Shown piece by piece: positions 25,922 through 34,131 of a stretch of DNA of 64,000 nt. Numbering within the stretch: the stretch's first letter is position 1; the number at the start of each line of letters is the position of its first letter. Both the position numbers and the translations under genes were made by a program. The DNA comes from Roseobacter sp. MED193 (GTDB lineage Bacteria > Pseudomonadota > Alphaproteobacteria > Rhodobacterales > Rhodobacteraceae): the NCBI RefSeq assembly GCF_000152965.1, contig NZ_CH902583.1:653343-717342 (forward strand), given 5' to 3'. Below the pieces are notes generated by a model. That model saw only the letters and a program-made list of their open reading frames with translations, had not been told where the DNA came from and searched no databases.

Positions 25922-27341
25922 CCGGGTTTTGCGCCTGCGCCCGGTAGACGGGCCATTCGCCCTGACTTTGACGCAGCAAAACGCCAACCGGATCTATTGC
26001 CTGAACACCGCCGCCCTGCGCCAGGGGTTGCACCCGGGCATGCCCTACACAGATGCACGTGCCTTTTGTCCGGATCTGCAAAGCCATGTAGCCGAACCTG
26101 AACAAGACCAGAGGTTTCTGTCGATGCTGCGCCGCTGGGCGACGCGCTATTGTCCCTGGGTGGGGCTTGAGGGGGGCAACGGGCTGGTCTTGGACATCAC
26201 CGGATCGGCGCATCTGTTTGGCGGAGAAGGCGCTCTGTTGAGCAACATGCGGAGCCGCCTTCTGCGCGCCGGGTTATCCGTGCAAATTGGCTGTGCCGAT
26301 ACCCGCGGAGCGGCCTGGGCCCTGGCCCATTATGGTGAAGGTCATGCACCGACTGGGGAGACATTGGCCGCGATAAAATCGCTCCCTGTTGCAGCCTTGC
26401 GGATTGAAGAACGCGTTTCGGTTGCTCTGCAACGTTTGGGTCTGCGCCATATTGGCGATCTGGCTTTGGCACCGCGCGCGCCGCTCTCGCGCCGGTTTGG
26501 CCCCACTCTTTTACTGCGGCTAGATCAGGCCTTGGGAAAACAGCCCGAAGCGATCACCCCACAGGCAGAGGCCCCACATTACGCGGTGCGTATGACCCTG
26601 CCAGAGCCGATTGGATTACTTTCGGATGTGATGGCCGGCACAGAGCGCCTGCTGGCACAGCTCTGCGCCAAGCTCATGGCGCAGGAAATGGGGGCGCGGC
26701 AGCTCTGCTTGACCCTGCGCCGCGTTGATCAGGACCACCAACAGGTCGAGCAACGGCTGGCCCGCCCCCTGCGGGATCCACACCGTATTCTGTCCCTGTT
26801 TGAGCGCGGCTTGACAGAGATCGATGCGGGCTTTGGCATTGATATGCTGCGGCTGGAAGCCACACAGGTCGAGCCTGTGCCCGCGCAACAGATCAACCAT
26901 GTCTTAGAGGGTCGCAAAGACGAACTTGATGACCTGATTTCCCGGCTGGGCAGCCGAATTGGATTGGAGAATATTCAACGGTTTTTACCCGCAGACAGCC
27001 ATATCCCGGAACGCAGCTTCCTCATCGCCCCCGCCGCGTATTCGACCCCCTCCCAGGCCTGGGCCACAGTCAATCCGCGCCCGATTATCCTGTTCCCACC
27101 TGAGCCAGTTTTTGGCAGTGGCCCGCGCCCGCCAAAGCGGTTTCGATGGCGTCGCATATCCCTGACCACAGGTCATGCCATCGGCCCGGAACGGATCGCG
27201 CCGGAGTGGTGGCTTGAGGACGAAAACTGGCGTTCGGGCCTGCGCGACTACTGGCAGGTGCACACAACGCAGGGACGTCGGCTCTGGCTGTTTTATACGC
27301 CACAAAACCCGGGCTGGTTCGTTCAGGGGGAATTCGCATGA
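25863..27341 (+). CDS. imuB: ImuB, Y-family polymerase-like mutagenesis factor
   Basis: This 492-residue protein begins MFDGMQRRVVSLWFPRLASDR. It is Y-family in fold but the catalytic acidic motif is absent (LWFPRL where an active polymerase has Asp), as in other ImuB proteins, so it acts as a hub binding DnaE2, ImuA and the beta clamp. Visible parts are the palm and fingers (ANRIYCLNTAALRQGLHPGM, LVLDITGSAHLFGGEGAL) and the little-finger region. The C-terminus (GLRDYWQVHTTQGRRLWLF) is typical. It overlaps imuA by 59 bases. A second Met at 25875 is a possible start. Confidence 0.9.
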   Translation: MFDGMQRRVVSLWFPRLASDRVLRLRPVDGPFALTLTQQNANRIYCLNTAALRQGLHPGMPYTDARAFCPDLQSHVAEPEQDQRFLSMLRRWATRYCPWVGLEGGNGLVLDITGSAHLFGGEGALLSNMRSRLLRAGLSVQIGCADTRGAAWALAHYGEGHAPTGETLAAIKSLPVAALRIEERVSVALQRLGLRHIGDLALAPRAPLSRRFGPTLLLRLDQALGKQPEAITPQAEAPHYAVRMTLPEPIGLLSDVMAGTERLLAQLCAKLMAQEMGARQLCLTLRRVDQDHQQVEQRLARPLRDPHRILSLFERGLTEIDAGFGIDMLRLEATQVEPVPAQQINHVLEGRKDELDDLISRLGSRIGLENIQRFLPADSHIPERSFLIAPAAYSTPSQAWATVNPRPIILFPPEPVFGSGPRPPKRFRWRRISLTTGHAIGPERIAPEWWLEDENWRSGLRDYWQVHTTQGRRLWLFYTPQNPGWFVQGEFA

Positions 27342-30300
27342 GTAAGACCAACCAGCCCCCTGCGGCCAATGCGCCCCAAGAAAGCCTGCCCGCTGTGCAG
27401 GCACAGGCCGCCTATGCAGAGCTCTGCGTCACAACCAATTTCACCTTTCTGACAGGGGCCTCTCATCCGGAGGAACTGGTGATGCGCGCCGCCGAGCTGG
27501 GGCTATCGGCAATCGCCATTACAGATCAAAACTCTCTGGCAGGTGTGGTACGGGCCTGGAGCGCGTTGAAAAAGCTGAAACAAGAGAGCCAGGAGGCGCT
27601 GCAGATTCGTTCTCATCAGCAGGTGGACCCCTCCTCTCGGCAAGACAGCAGCCAGGGGAGGCCACTTACGCGCCCCCCTGTCCTGTCGCTTCCCAAGCTG
27701 ATCGTGGGCTGTCGTCTGGTCTTGCAGGACAGCAACCTGCATTGGATCGCGCTGCCGCAGGACAAAGCCGCCTACAAACGGCTGACGCGTCTGCTCACCC
27801 TGGGCAAGCGTCGCACGACAAAAGGGGGATGTGATCTGTACACCAAAGACCTGATCGCTGCCTGTAAGGGGATGATCTTGATCGCTTTACCCCAAAGAAA
27901 CTGGTCTCAGCGGAGCTTGTCTCAAAGCATTCCAGAGATCCAGGCAATGGGACGCCATCACCCCAATCAGGTTTTCTTGGGTGCGGCCCCCCATTATGAC
28001 GGCAGTGATCAGGCCTATCTGGCCAGCTGTGCCCAAGCGGCACAACGGGCCTCGGCCCCGATGGTTGCTGTGGGTGATGTGCTGATGCATCGCGCAGGCC
28101 GCCGCCAGCTTGCCGATGTGCTGACCTGTATGCGCCATCATATTACGATCGATGAGATCGGCACCCGCGCCCTGCCGAATGGAGAACGCCGCCTAAAGGC
28201 CGGGAGCGACATGGCCCGTGTCTTTCGACACTATCCAGCGGCCCTGCGGCGCACTGTGGAAATTGCCGCAAAATGCAGTTTTGATCTCGGCCAGTTGTCC
28301 TATGAATATCCTCACGAGGAGATGGAGGCGCAAACACCGCAACACCGTTTGGAGCAGCTGGCAAAAGAGGGGTTAAAGCGCCGCTATCCCGAGGGACCAC
28401 CGGAGAGGGCAATTCAACTGATGGAAAAAGAGCTGGCAGTGGTGCGCCAGCTGAACTTTCCCGCCTATTTCCTGACCGTGCATGACATTGTGCAATTCGC
28501 CAAATCACAGGGCATTCTGTGCCAAGGGCGGGGATCTGCCGCCAATTCCATCCTGTGCTACCTGCTGGGCATCACCGATGTCAGCCCTGATATGATCGCC
28601 ATGGTGTTTGAACGCTTTGTGTCCAAACACCGGGGCGAACCCCCGGATATCGACGTTGATTTTGAACATGAACGGCGCGAAGAGGTGATCCAGTGGATCT
28701 ACCAAAAATACGGTCGTGAACGGGCGGGGCTCTGCGCCACCGTCATACATTTTCGCACCCGCGCTGCCATCCGGGAGGTTGGTAAAGTCATGGGGCTCAG
28801 TCAGGATGTAACAGCCGGGCTGTCCGGGCAAATCTGGGGGATGTCCACTGGTGGCCTCGACTTTACGCGCATTCGCGAGCTTGGCCTTGATCTGAAGGAC
28901 CGCCGCCTGATGCAAACCCTTCATCTGATCGGTGAATTCATCGGCTTTCCCCGTCACCTGTCCCAACATGTCGGGGGCTTTGTCATCACCCGCGGGCGCT
29001 TGGATGAACTTGCCCCCATCGAAAATGCCGCAATGGAGGATCGCACGGTCATTTGTTGGGACAAAGATGACATTGACGCTCTGGGGATCCTCAAGGTGGA
29101 TATCTTGGGGCTGGGGATGCTCAGCTGCATCCGAAAATCCTTTGCACTGCTGCAACAGCATGAAACCCTTAGCCACAGTATCGCCTCCATTCCCCAGGGC
29201 GATGTTGCCACCTATGACATGCTCTGTCGCGCCGATGCGGTTGGCGTTTTCCAGGTGGAAAGCCGGGCGCAGATGAATTTTCTACCTCGGATGCGGCCAC
29301 GGGAATTCTATGATCTGGTGATCCAGGTTGCCATCGTGCGCCCCGGCCCCATCCAGGGTGACATGGTGCAGCCCTATGTCCGGCGCCGCAACGGCCTGGA
29401 GAAAGCAGAGCCATTTGGCCCGGCGCTAGAAGAGGTGACAAGACGCACCCTGGGGGTGCCGCTCTTTCAGGAACAGGCGATGCAAATCGCGGTGGTCGGC
29501 GCTGGGTTTTCACCGGAAGAGGCCGACCACCTGCGCCGTTCCCTCGCCTCCTTCCGGCGTATGGGGACGATTGCCACCTATCGAGATAAGTTCATCACCG
29601 GCATGCTGAACAACGGCTATGATCCCGACATGGCCGAGCGATGCTTTGGTCAAATCGAGGGCTTTGCCGATTACGGCTTCCCCGAAAGCCATGCAGCCGC
29701 CTTTGCCATGCTGGTCTATGTCTCGGCCTGGCTGAAATGCCATCACCCGGCGATTTTTTCCTGTGCGCTGCTGAATTCTCAGCCCATGGGGTTCTACGCC
29801 CCAGCCCAAATCGTGCGCGACACCCGTGAACATGACGTCGAAACCCGCCCCATCTGCGTGAACCGTTCCGCATGGGATAACACGCTGGAACGCCGCCCGG
29901 ACGGGGCCTTGGCTCTGCGCCTGGGGTTTCGCCAGATCAAAGGTTTCAAGAAAGAAGACGCCGAATGGATCGTGGCTGCCCGTGGCAACGGCTACCCAAA
30001 TCCCGAGGCCCTATGGCTGCGGGCCGGACTGCGCCCGGATGCCCTCGCTCGTCTGGGCGAAGCTGACGCCTTTTGCGATATGGGCCTTACCCGCCGTGAT
30101 GCCTTATGGCAGATCAAAGCCATCCGCAGCAAAAAACCCCTGCCGCTTTTCAACGATCCCATCGACGGCGAAAACATCCAAGAACCCAAAATAGACTTGC
30201 CGGGGATGCAGTTGGGCGAACAGGTGGTCGAAGACTATGTCGCAACCCGCCTGTCCCTGCGCGCCCACCCCATGGAGCTGCTCCGCCCCGCGCTTACGGG

Positions 30301-30730
30301 GCTGGTGACCCATGCCGCACTGCCTGAGATCCCATTGGGGCGCTACAGTGTTTGCGGTCTTGTCATTACACGTCAGCGCCCCGGCACCGCCTCGGGTGTG
30401 ATTTTTCTCACGCTTGAGGACGAAACAGGCGTCAGCAATGTGGTGGTTTGGCCCAAAATATACGAGCGCTTTCGCCGGATCGTCATGGGGGGGCGGCTCT
30501 TGCGTGTCACCGGTTATCTGCAACGCGAAGGCCAGGTTGTTCACCTGATCGCACAGCACGTGGAGGATATGTCTCATAAGCTCTCTGATCTGGGCCATCC
30601 ACAACCAGAAGCGCTGAACGTTGAAGGGCTGCGCGCCGATGACACCCCCAAAGCATCGCGACACCCCACCCGCGTCAGCCATCCACGAGATCAGGCCAAG
30701 CAGCTTTTCCCAAGTCGGGACTTTCATTAA
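27338..30730 (+). CDS. dnaE2: Error-prone DNA polymerase DnaE2
   Basis: This 1130-residue C-family polymerase does the extension in translesion synthesis. An N-terminal PHP domain (YAELCVTTNFTFLTGASHPEE, IAITDQNSLAG) is followed by the palm with catalytic aspartates at D437/D439 (PPDIDVDF) and the later VDILGLGM region, then the OB-fold (VCGLVITRQRPGTASGVIFLTLEDE). The tail ends SRDFH, as is usual for this family. It is a little longer than typical because of a polar insert after residue 80. It overlaps imuB by 4 bases. Confidence 0.95.
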   Translation: MSKTNQPPAANAPQESLPAVQAQAAYAELCVTTNFTFLTGASHPEELVMRAAELGLSAIAITDQNSLAGVVRAWSALKKLKQESQEALQIRSHQQVDPSSRQDSSQGRPLTRPPVLSLPKLIVGCRLVLQDSNLHWIALPQDKAAYKRLTRLLTLGKRRTTKGGCDLYTKDLIAACKGMILIALPQRNWSQRSLSQSIPEIQAMGRHHPNQVFLGAAPHYDGSDQAYLASCAQAAQRASAPMVAVGDVLMHRAGRRQLADVLTCMRHHITIDEIGTRALPNGERRLKAGSDMARVFRHYPAALRRTVEIAAKCSFDLGQLSYEYPHEEMEAQTPQHRLEQLAKEGLKRRYPEGPPERAIQLMEKELAVVRQLNFPAYFLTVHDIVQFAKSQGILCQGRGSAANSILCYLLGITDVSPDMIAMVFERFVSKHRGEPPDIDVDFEHERREEVIQWIYQKYGRERAGLCATVIHFRTRAAIREVGKVMGLSQDVTAGLSGQIWGMSTGGLDFTRIRELGLDLKDRRLMQTLHLIGEFIGFPRHLSQHVGGFVITRGRLDELAPIENAAMEDRTVICWDKDDIDALGILKVDILGLGMLSCIRKSFALLQQHETLSHSIASIPQGDVATYDMLCRADAVGVFQVESRAQMNFLPRMRPREFYDLVIQVAIVRPGPIQGDMVQPYVRRRNGLEKAEPFGPALEEVTRRTLGVPLFQEQAMQIAVVGAGFSPEEADHLRRSLASFRRMGTIATYRDKFITGMLNNGYDPDMAERCFGQIEGFADYGFPESHAAAFAMLVYVSAWLKCHHPAIFSCALLNSQPMGFYAPAQIVRDTREHDVETRPICVNRSAWDNTLERRPDGALALRLGFRQIKGFKKEDAEWIVAARGNGYPNPEALWLRAGLRPDALARLGEADAFCDMGLTRRDALWQIKAIRSKKPLPLFNDPIDGENIQEPKIDLPGMQLGEQVVEDYVATRLSLRAHPMELLRPALTGLVTHAALPEIPLGRYSVCGLVITRQRPGTASGVIFLTLEDETGVSNVVVWPKIYERFRRIVMGGRLLRVTGYLQREGQVVHLIAQHVEDMSHKLSDLGHPQPEALNVEGLRADDTPKASRHPTRVSHPRDQAKQLFPSRDFH

Positions 30731-30856
30731 GGCGTCCATGTAAAGTGGCCCCGAAAAGCGGCCCTGGGCGACGCGCCTGGATACCGGCCTCATCTCGTAG
30801 CGATTGGCAGCTGGCCCGCTGGGCAATGATCTGACCCAAGGCGCAGACTGCAAACA

Positions 30857-30892
30857 CAAACACCCCAAAGCGCGCAGGCCAAGGGGTGTTTG
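30857..30892 (-). terminator. Inverted repeat after the Hint gene, probable terminator
   Basis: A perfect 10-bp stem (30857-30866 with 30883-30892) lies 42 bases beyond the Hint stop on the minus strand, followed on that strand by TGTGTTTG. The same hairpin could also slow readthrough from dnaE2. Confidence 0.6.
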
Positions 30893-30933
30893 GGACCAGG
30901 GGTTTCGCCTGGTTTCAGATCACAACAGTGAGG

Positions 30934-31596
30934 CTACATCTGGAAGCTACCTGCAGGCATCATCGGCATCGCCCCCTGCATCATCAGCGTTTCAGCCGTG
31001 GTCATCGCCTCAATCAGATCGCAGGCTTCCTGGATCGGCAGGACCTTGTAGATATCCTCTTGCAGCTCAACCCCGATGGTCAACAGATCACGCGGCGCAG
31101 GGCAATAGCCCAGCAATCCAGCCTCAAGGTAGATCACTTCGTCCTGTTCAAAGCGCGGGGTGATCAGCTGTAGCTCATTGTCCGGGTGCAAACGACAGAT
31201 GCCACGATAGCCGTCCAGAGTGGAGGCAGGCACCACAGCAAAGGGATCGCCCTGGTGATCCTCGATCAGATCGCTTTCCATCAGCACCCCCTGATCCGGC
31301 ATCAGCCACATGGGCACCCGGTTGTTCAGCGCGTCGCGGGGGATATGCATGGGGCAGCGCGTTGGGTCGATCTCACCCGCCTCTAGATGCACAGTCTCAC
31401 GCACCATTTCGACCACGGTCTGCATGCCATGATCAAAGGTCAGCACCTTATCGCCCGCACAGAGCGCCTCAACGGGGCGCCAGCCCAAATTGGAGGCCAC
31501 ATGGGTGCCGGACAAAAAGCCGCCCTGCCCGACCGATACCGGCGGAACCGACAGTTCAGCACCAAAGCTCAGGCGTTTTTGAAACCAATCCAACAT
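30934..31596 (-). CDS. Hint-domain protein lacking the catalytic cysteine
   Basis: This 220-residue protein has a Hint_2-type (hedgehog/intein) fold: GTHVASNLGWRPVEALCAGDKVLTFDHGMQ (about 30-59) matches the family core. Most relatives have Cys-Phe at the start of this block, but here it reads Gly26-Phe27, so the splicing or autoproteolysis nucleophile is absent. The only nearby Cys is Cys46, in the loop before the Gly-Asp. GGAGAGAT precedes the ATG with good spacing. In Rhodobacterales such domains often sit at the N-terminus of secreted or RTX-like proteins. This one stands alone and ends in a Met-rich tail. Confidence 0.83.
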   Translation of the reverse strand: MLDWFQKRLSFGAELSVPPVSVGQGGFLSGTHVASNLGWRPVEALCAGDKVLTFDHGMQTVVEMVRETVHLEAGEIDPTRCPMHIPRDALNNRVPMWLMPDQGVLMESDLIEDHQGDPFAVVPASTLDGYRGICRLHPDNELQLITPRFEQDEVIYLEAGLLGYCPAPRDLLTIGVELQEDIYKVLPIQEACDLIEAMTTAETLMMQGAMPMMPAGSFQM

Positions 31597-31696
31597 TTCG
31601 ATCTCTCCTCTGCCGCGGCACCTGCATCCCGCTGGGCTGTGGCGCTGCTATCCTTGTCTGGGCTTAGGCAGGCCGGAGAGAATCTTTGTCGTGATC

Positions 31697-32386
31697 TCAC
31701 CCGGATCTGCGGCCCGTTTGATCCAAGGCTAGGTCGAAATCGTTAAAAGAATATTCAAATCGCGTTATTTCTTCACGGCAGGCCTGGGCAAGTGCCGCCT
31801 GCGTCTGTGCGTCATAATAACCACGCCAGTCCCGCTGCCGGGTGGAGGCATTCTCGACAGGCAAATCCAGTGAAAATCCGAGGTGGTCAAACAGCGGCAC
31901 AGCATCGCTGGCAAAGTGTTCGAGCCGGATATAGAGCTGGCATTTCTCTGCCCCATCGGCATGACGCATATAGCTGGGGGCGCTGTTGGTTTCAAAGCTG
32001 CGCAGGACTACGGGGTGCAGGATAAATTCTTTGAACTCCAACGATTTGGAAAGCCTCACTGCTGGATGATCAAAGCCCTGCTGCCGCAACCAGTGATAAT
32101 AGCTCACGGCCCGGTCCCAGGGGTTGCGCACTAGGGTAAAGGTGAACAATGCGCGCATTTCATCCGCAGGGATCAACCCGGCGAGATCCGCCAGGGTGGA
32201 ATGCTTCCACAAGCGGCCGGCAGTTTTAATGCCCTGCAAACGACGGCGGCGGTTCTTGGCCTTTGGGGTGTCCCCCAGCATCATATCGTCACGCATCGCC
32301 CGCGCCTCCAGCGCCAGCGCCAGCGCGGTGCCGCCGGTTTTGGGGATATGTATGAACAGATATTTACGGCCGCGCGACAAGATCAT
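31697..32386 (-). CDS. Sulfotransferase family 2 protein
   Basis: This 229-residue PAPS-dependent sulfotransferase has the 5'-phosphosulfate loop HIPKTGGTA (residues 13-21) and the 3'-phosphate motif RNPWDRAVSYYHW (87-99). The acceptor is unknown; a surface glycan or polysaccharide is typical for the family. It stands alone in the region, between the Hint gene and the DUF5071 gene. Confidence 0.85.
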   Translation of the reverse strand: MILSRGRKYLFIHIPKTGGTALALALEARAMRDDMMLGDTPKAKNRRRRLQGIKTAGRLWKHSTLADLAGLIPADEMRALFTFTLVRNPWDRAVSYYHWLRQQGFDHPAVRLSKSLEFKEFILHPVVLRSFETNSAPSYMRHADGAEKCQLYIRLEHFASDAVPLFDHLGFSLDLPVENASTRQRDWRGYYDAQTQAALAQACREEITRFEYSFNDFDLALDQTGRRSG

Positions 32387-32481
32387 GAGGTGAAGCTACG
32401 ACATTGACCCACAGAAGGAAACGCTTGGCGAAGGGCCCCCAAGCGGTGTTTGCTACCTTTGAACCGTTTCGAAAGATACCC

Positions 32482-32539
32482 GCGCCCGAACCGAGGGGTG
32501 GAAAGCGAAGCGCCCGCCCCGTGGGGCCGGTTCGGGCGC
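32482..32539. repeat. 12-bp inverted repeat enclosing a GC-rich loop
   Basis: Bases 32482-32493 and 32528-32539 are perfect inverted copies (12 bp), with an internal GGGG/CCCC pairing in the 34-base loop. It lies in the 244-base gap between DUF5071 and the sulfotransferase. There is no U-tract, so a simple terminator is unlikely. Confidence 0.65.
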
Positions 32540-32630
32540 TGCCATAGCGGCGCTTTGGCAAATCGCGCAACACTTGATTTTTTTCAATCATTGAATGTCA
32601 GTTGAGTGGACAAAGCTGACATCCATCAAG

Positions 32631-33029
32631 TTATTCAGAATTAAATACCTTTTTAGTCAGGATGTTCTGCGCAATTGCGGCAACATCTTCCCTCTGATCA
32701 TTTTGGGTCGGACTGTTAGCTAGTCTCACTAGCTCGCTACGCAGTCCCAAGAGAACATCTGGGTTTGAATTCCTGACTACAAGGTCGATTGTCCAGAACT
32801 TCCCCGCTCCATCCTCCGAGCGCAGGATAGCTTTGATGTAAGGGAGTATTTCAGGACCCGCATTTGAGAGCAGTGCGGCTGTGTTGGCTGCAACTGGCCA
32901 ATTGACATCCTGCACCCATTTCAACAAGTCCGAGAGAAACGGGTTGAGAGCGGGAAAGCCCATTTGGCAAGCCTGCTCTATCGCTGCGGTATCAAATTTG
33001 TCTTTTGGAATGCAGTTATTGATATCCAT
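32631..33029 (-). CDS. DUF5071 (HEAT-like) protein in an AT-richer patch
   Basis: This 132-residue protein has the DUF5071 pattern IPKDKFDTAAIEQACQMGF, LLKWVQDVNWPVAANTAALL and EILPYIKAILR, an alpha-helical repeat domain. Its function is unknown. Relatives are often found as orphan genes or in polymorphic-toxin immunity contexts, so it could be an immunity protein. The base composition is clearly more AT-rich than the neighbours, hinting at recent transfer. Confidence 0.75.
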   Translation of the reverse strand: MDINNCIPKDKFDTAAIEQACQMGFPALNPFLSDLLKWVQDVNWPVAANTAALLSNAGPEILPYIKAILRSEDGAGKFWTIDLVVRNSNPDVLLGLRSELVRLANSPTQNDQREDVAAIAQNILTKKVFNSE

Positions 33030-33120
33030 TTAACCACATTAGATCCTGGCTGTGATGTTCACAATGGACTCCAGGCGGATCTTCGCTGCGTTTCCCTGGC
33101 GGCCCATCCAAGCCAAGATC

Positions 33121-34083
33121 TCAAGCCCCCTTGGCCGACCGCAGCGCCAGCGTTGAACCGGCCAGAACGATCAGAGCAATGCCCAGCATCTGCCAGAAAT
33201 TGAGCACCTGACCATAGACCGCCCAGGCAATGGCCGGGCCGACCAGCAGTACCGAATACTCAAAGACCGCCACAAAAGAGGCCTCGCCCAGCTGATAGGC
33301 CTTGGTGATCAGAAACACTCCAGCCACAGCGGCAAAGCCCTGGAGCAGGATCAAATGCGACATTTCCCAGACCGGCCAGATCCAACCGCGGGTGACAAAA
33401 CCGTCAGCCCCCTGCTCCACCGGCAGTGGCCAGATCTCGACACCAACCAGCAGCAGGGCTCCGATCAATCCCTGCGCCAACAGGTAGATGAACAGCATCG
33501 AGACCGTGCTTTCCTCTTTGCACATGGTGCCCGTCACGATGGAGCCCAATGCGTAAAAGAACCCGCCCGCAACCGGCAGCAGGATCATCCAGTCAAAGGC
33601 CGTGACATCCGGTTGCAACACAAACAACACCCCGACAAAACCCCCAATCACCGCTGCAATCCGCACCATGCCGATGCGCAGCCGCATAAACAGCACCGAA
33701 ACCACAACGATGATAATGGGCGAGGTAAACAGCCCCGCCAGCGCCTGAGCAATGGGCATCAGCGCCACTGCGGAGAAGTAGAACACCATGGAGGTCGCCA
33801 CCAGCAGGGCCCGCAGCGTGACTGCGCCAAAGCGACGCGGCATCATGCTACCAAAGCCCATTTTCGACATCACCCAGAGGATCGGCAGCGCCACCAGAGT
33901 GCGTAACAGATAGAACTGCCCCAGCCCCAATGTCTCGGCCATCAAGGGCACTGCGTTGTCGGTGACGCCGATAATGGCCATGGCCGCCAGCATGGCCTGG
34001 GCTGCGGATGTTTGATTGCCCGCAGGGGACTGTAGGGATGCAACTTGTTTCATAGCTCTTTCATTGCCCGCAACTTTCATCAT
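33121..34083 (-). CDS. EamA/DMT-family transporter
   Basis: This 320-residue protein has ten predicted helices in two EamA repeats (about 30-160 and 170-310), with the family pattern LFTSPIIIVVVSVLFMRLRIG and a basic C-terminus. It may export amino acids or other metabolites. The start could be the first Met or Met11; homology does not decide. It is divergent from the acyl-CoA ligase, with 48 bases between the two starts, so promoters overlap. Confidence 0.85.
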   Translation of the reverse strand: MMKVAGNERAMKQVASLQSPAGNQTSAAQAMLAAMAIIGVTDNAVPLMAETLGLGQFYLLRTLVALPILWVMSKMGFGSMMPRRFGAVTLRALLVATSMVFYFSAVALMPIAQALAGLFTSPIIIVVVSVLFMRLRIGMVRIAAVIGGFVGVLFVLQPDVTAFDWMILLPVAGGFFYALGSIVTGTMCKEESTVSMLFIYLLAQGLIGALLLVGVEIWPLPVEQGADGFVTRGWIWPVWEMSHLILLQGFAAVAGVFLITKAYQLGEASFVAVFEYSVLLVGPAIAWAVYGQVLNFWQMLGIALIVLAGSTLALRSAKGA

Positions 34084-34131
34084 TATCTGTCCTCAAACCG
34101 ACATACCGACAGAATCATGGGAGGAAAGCTG

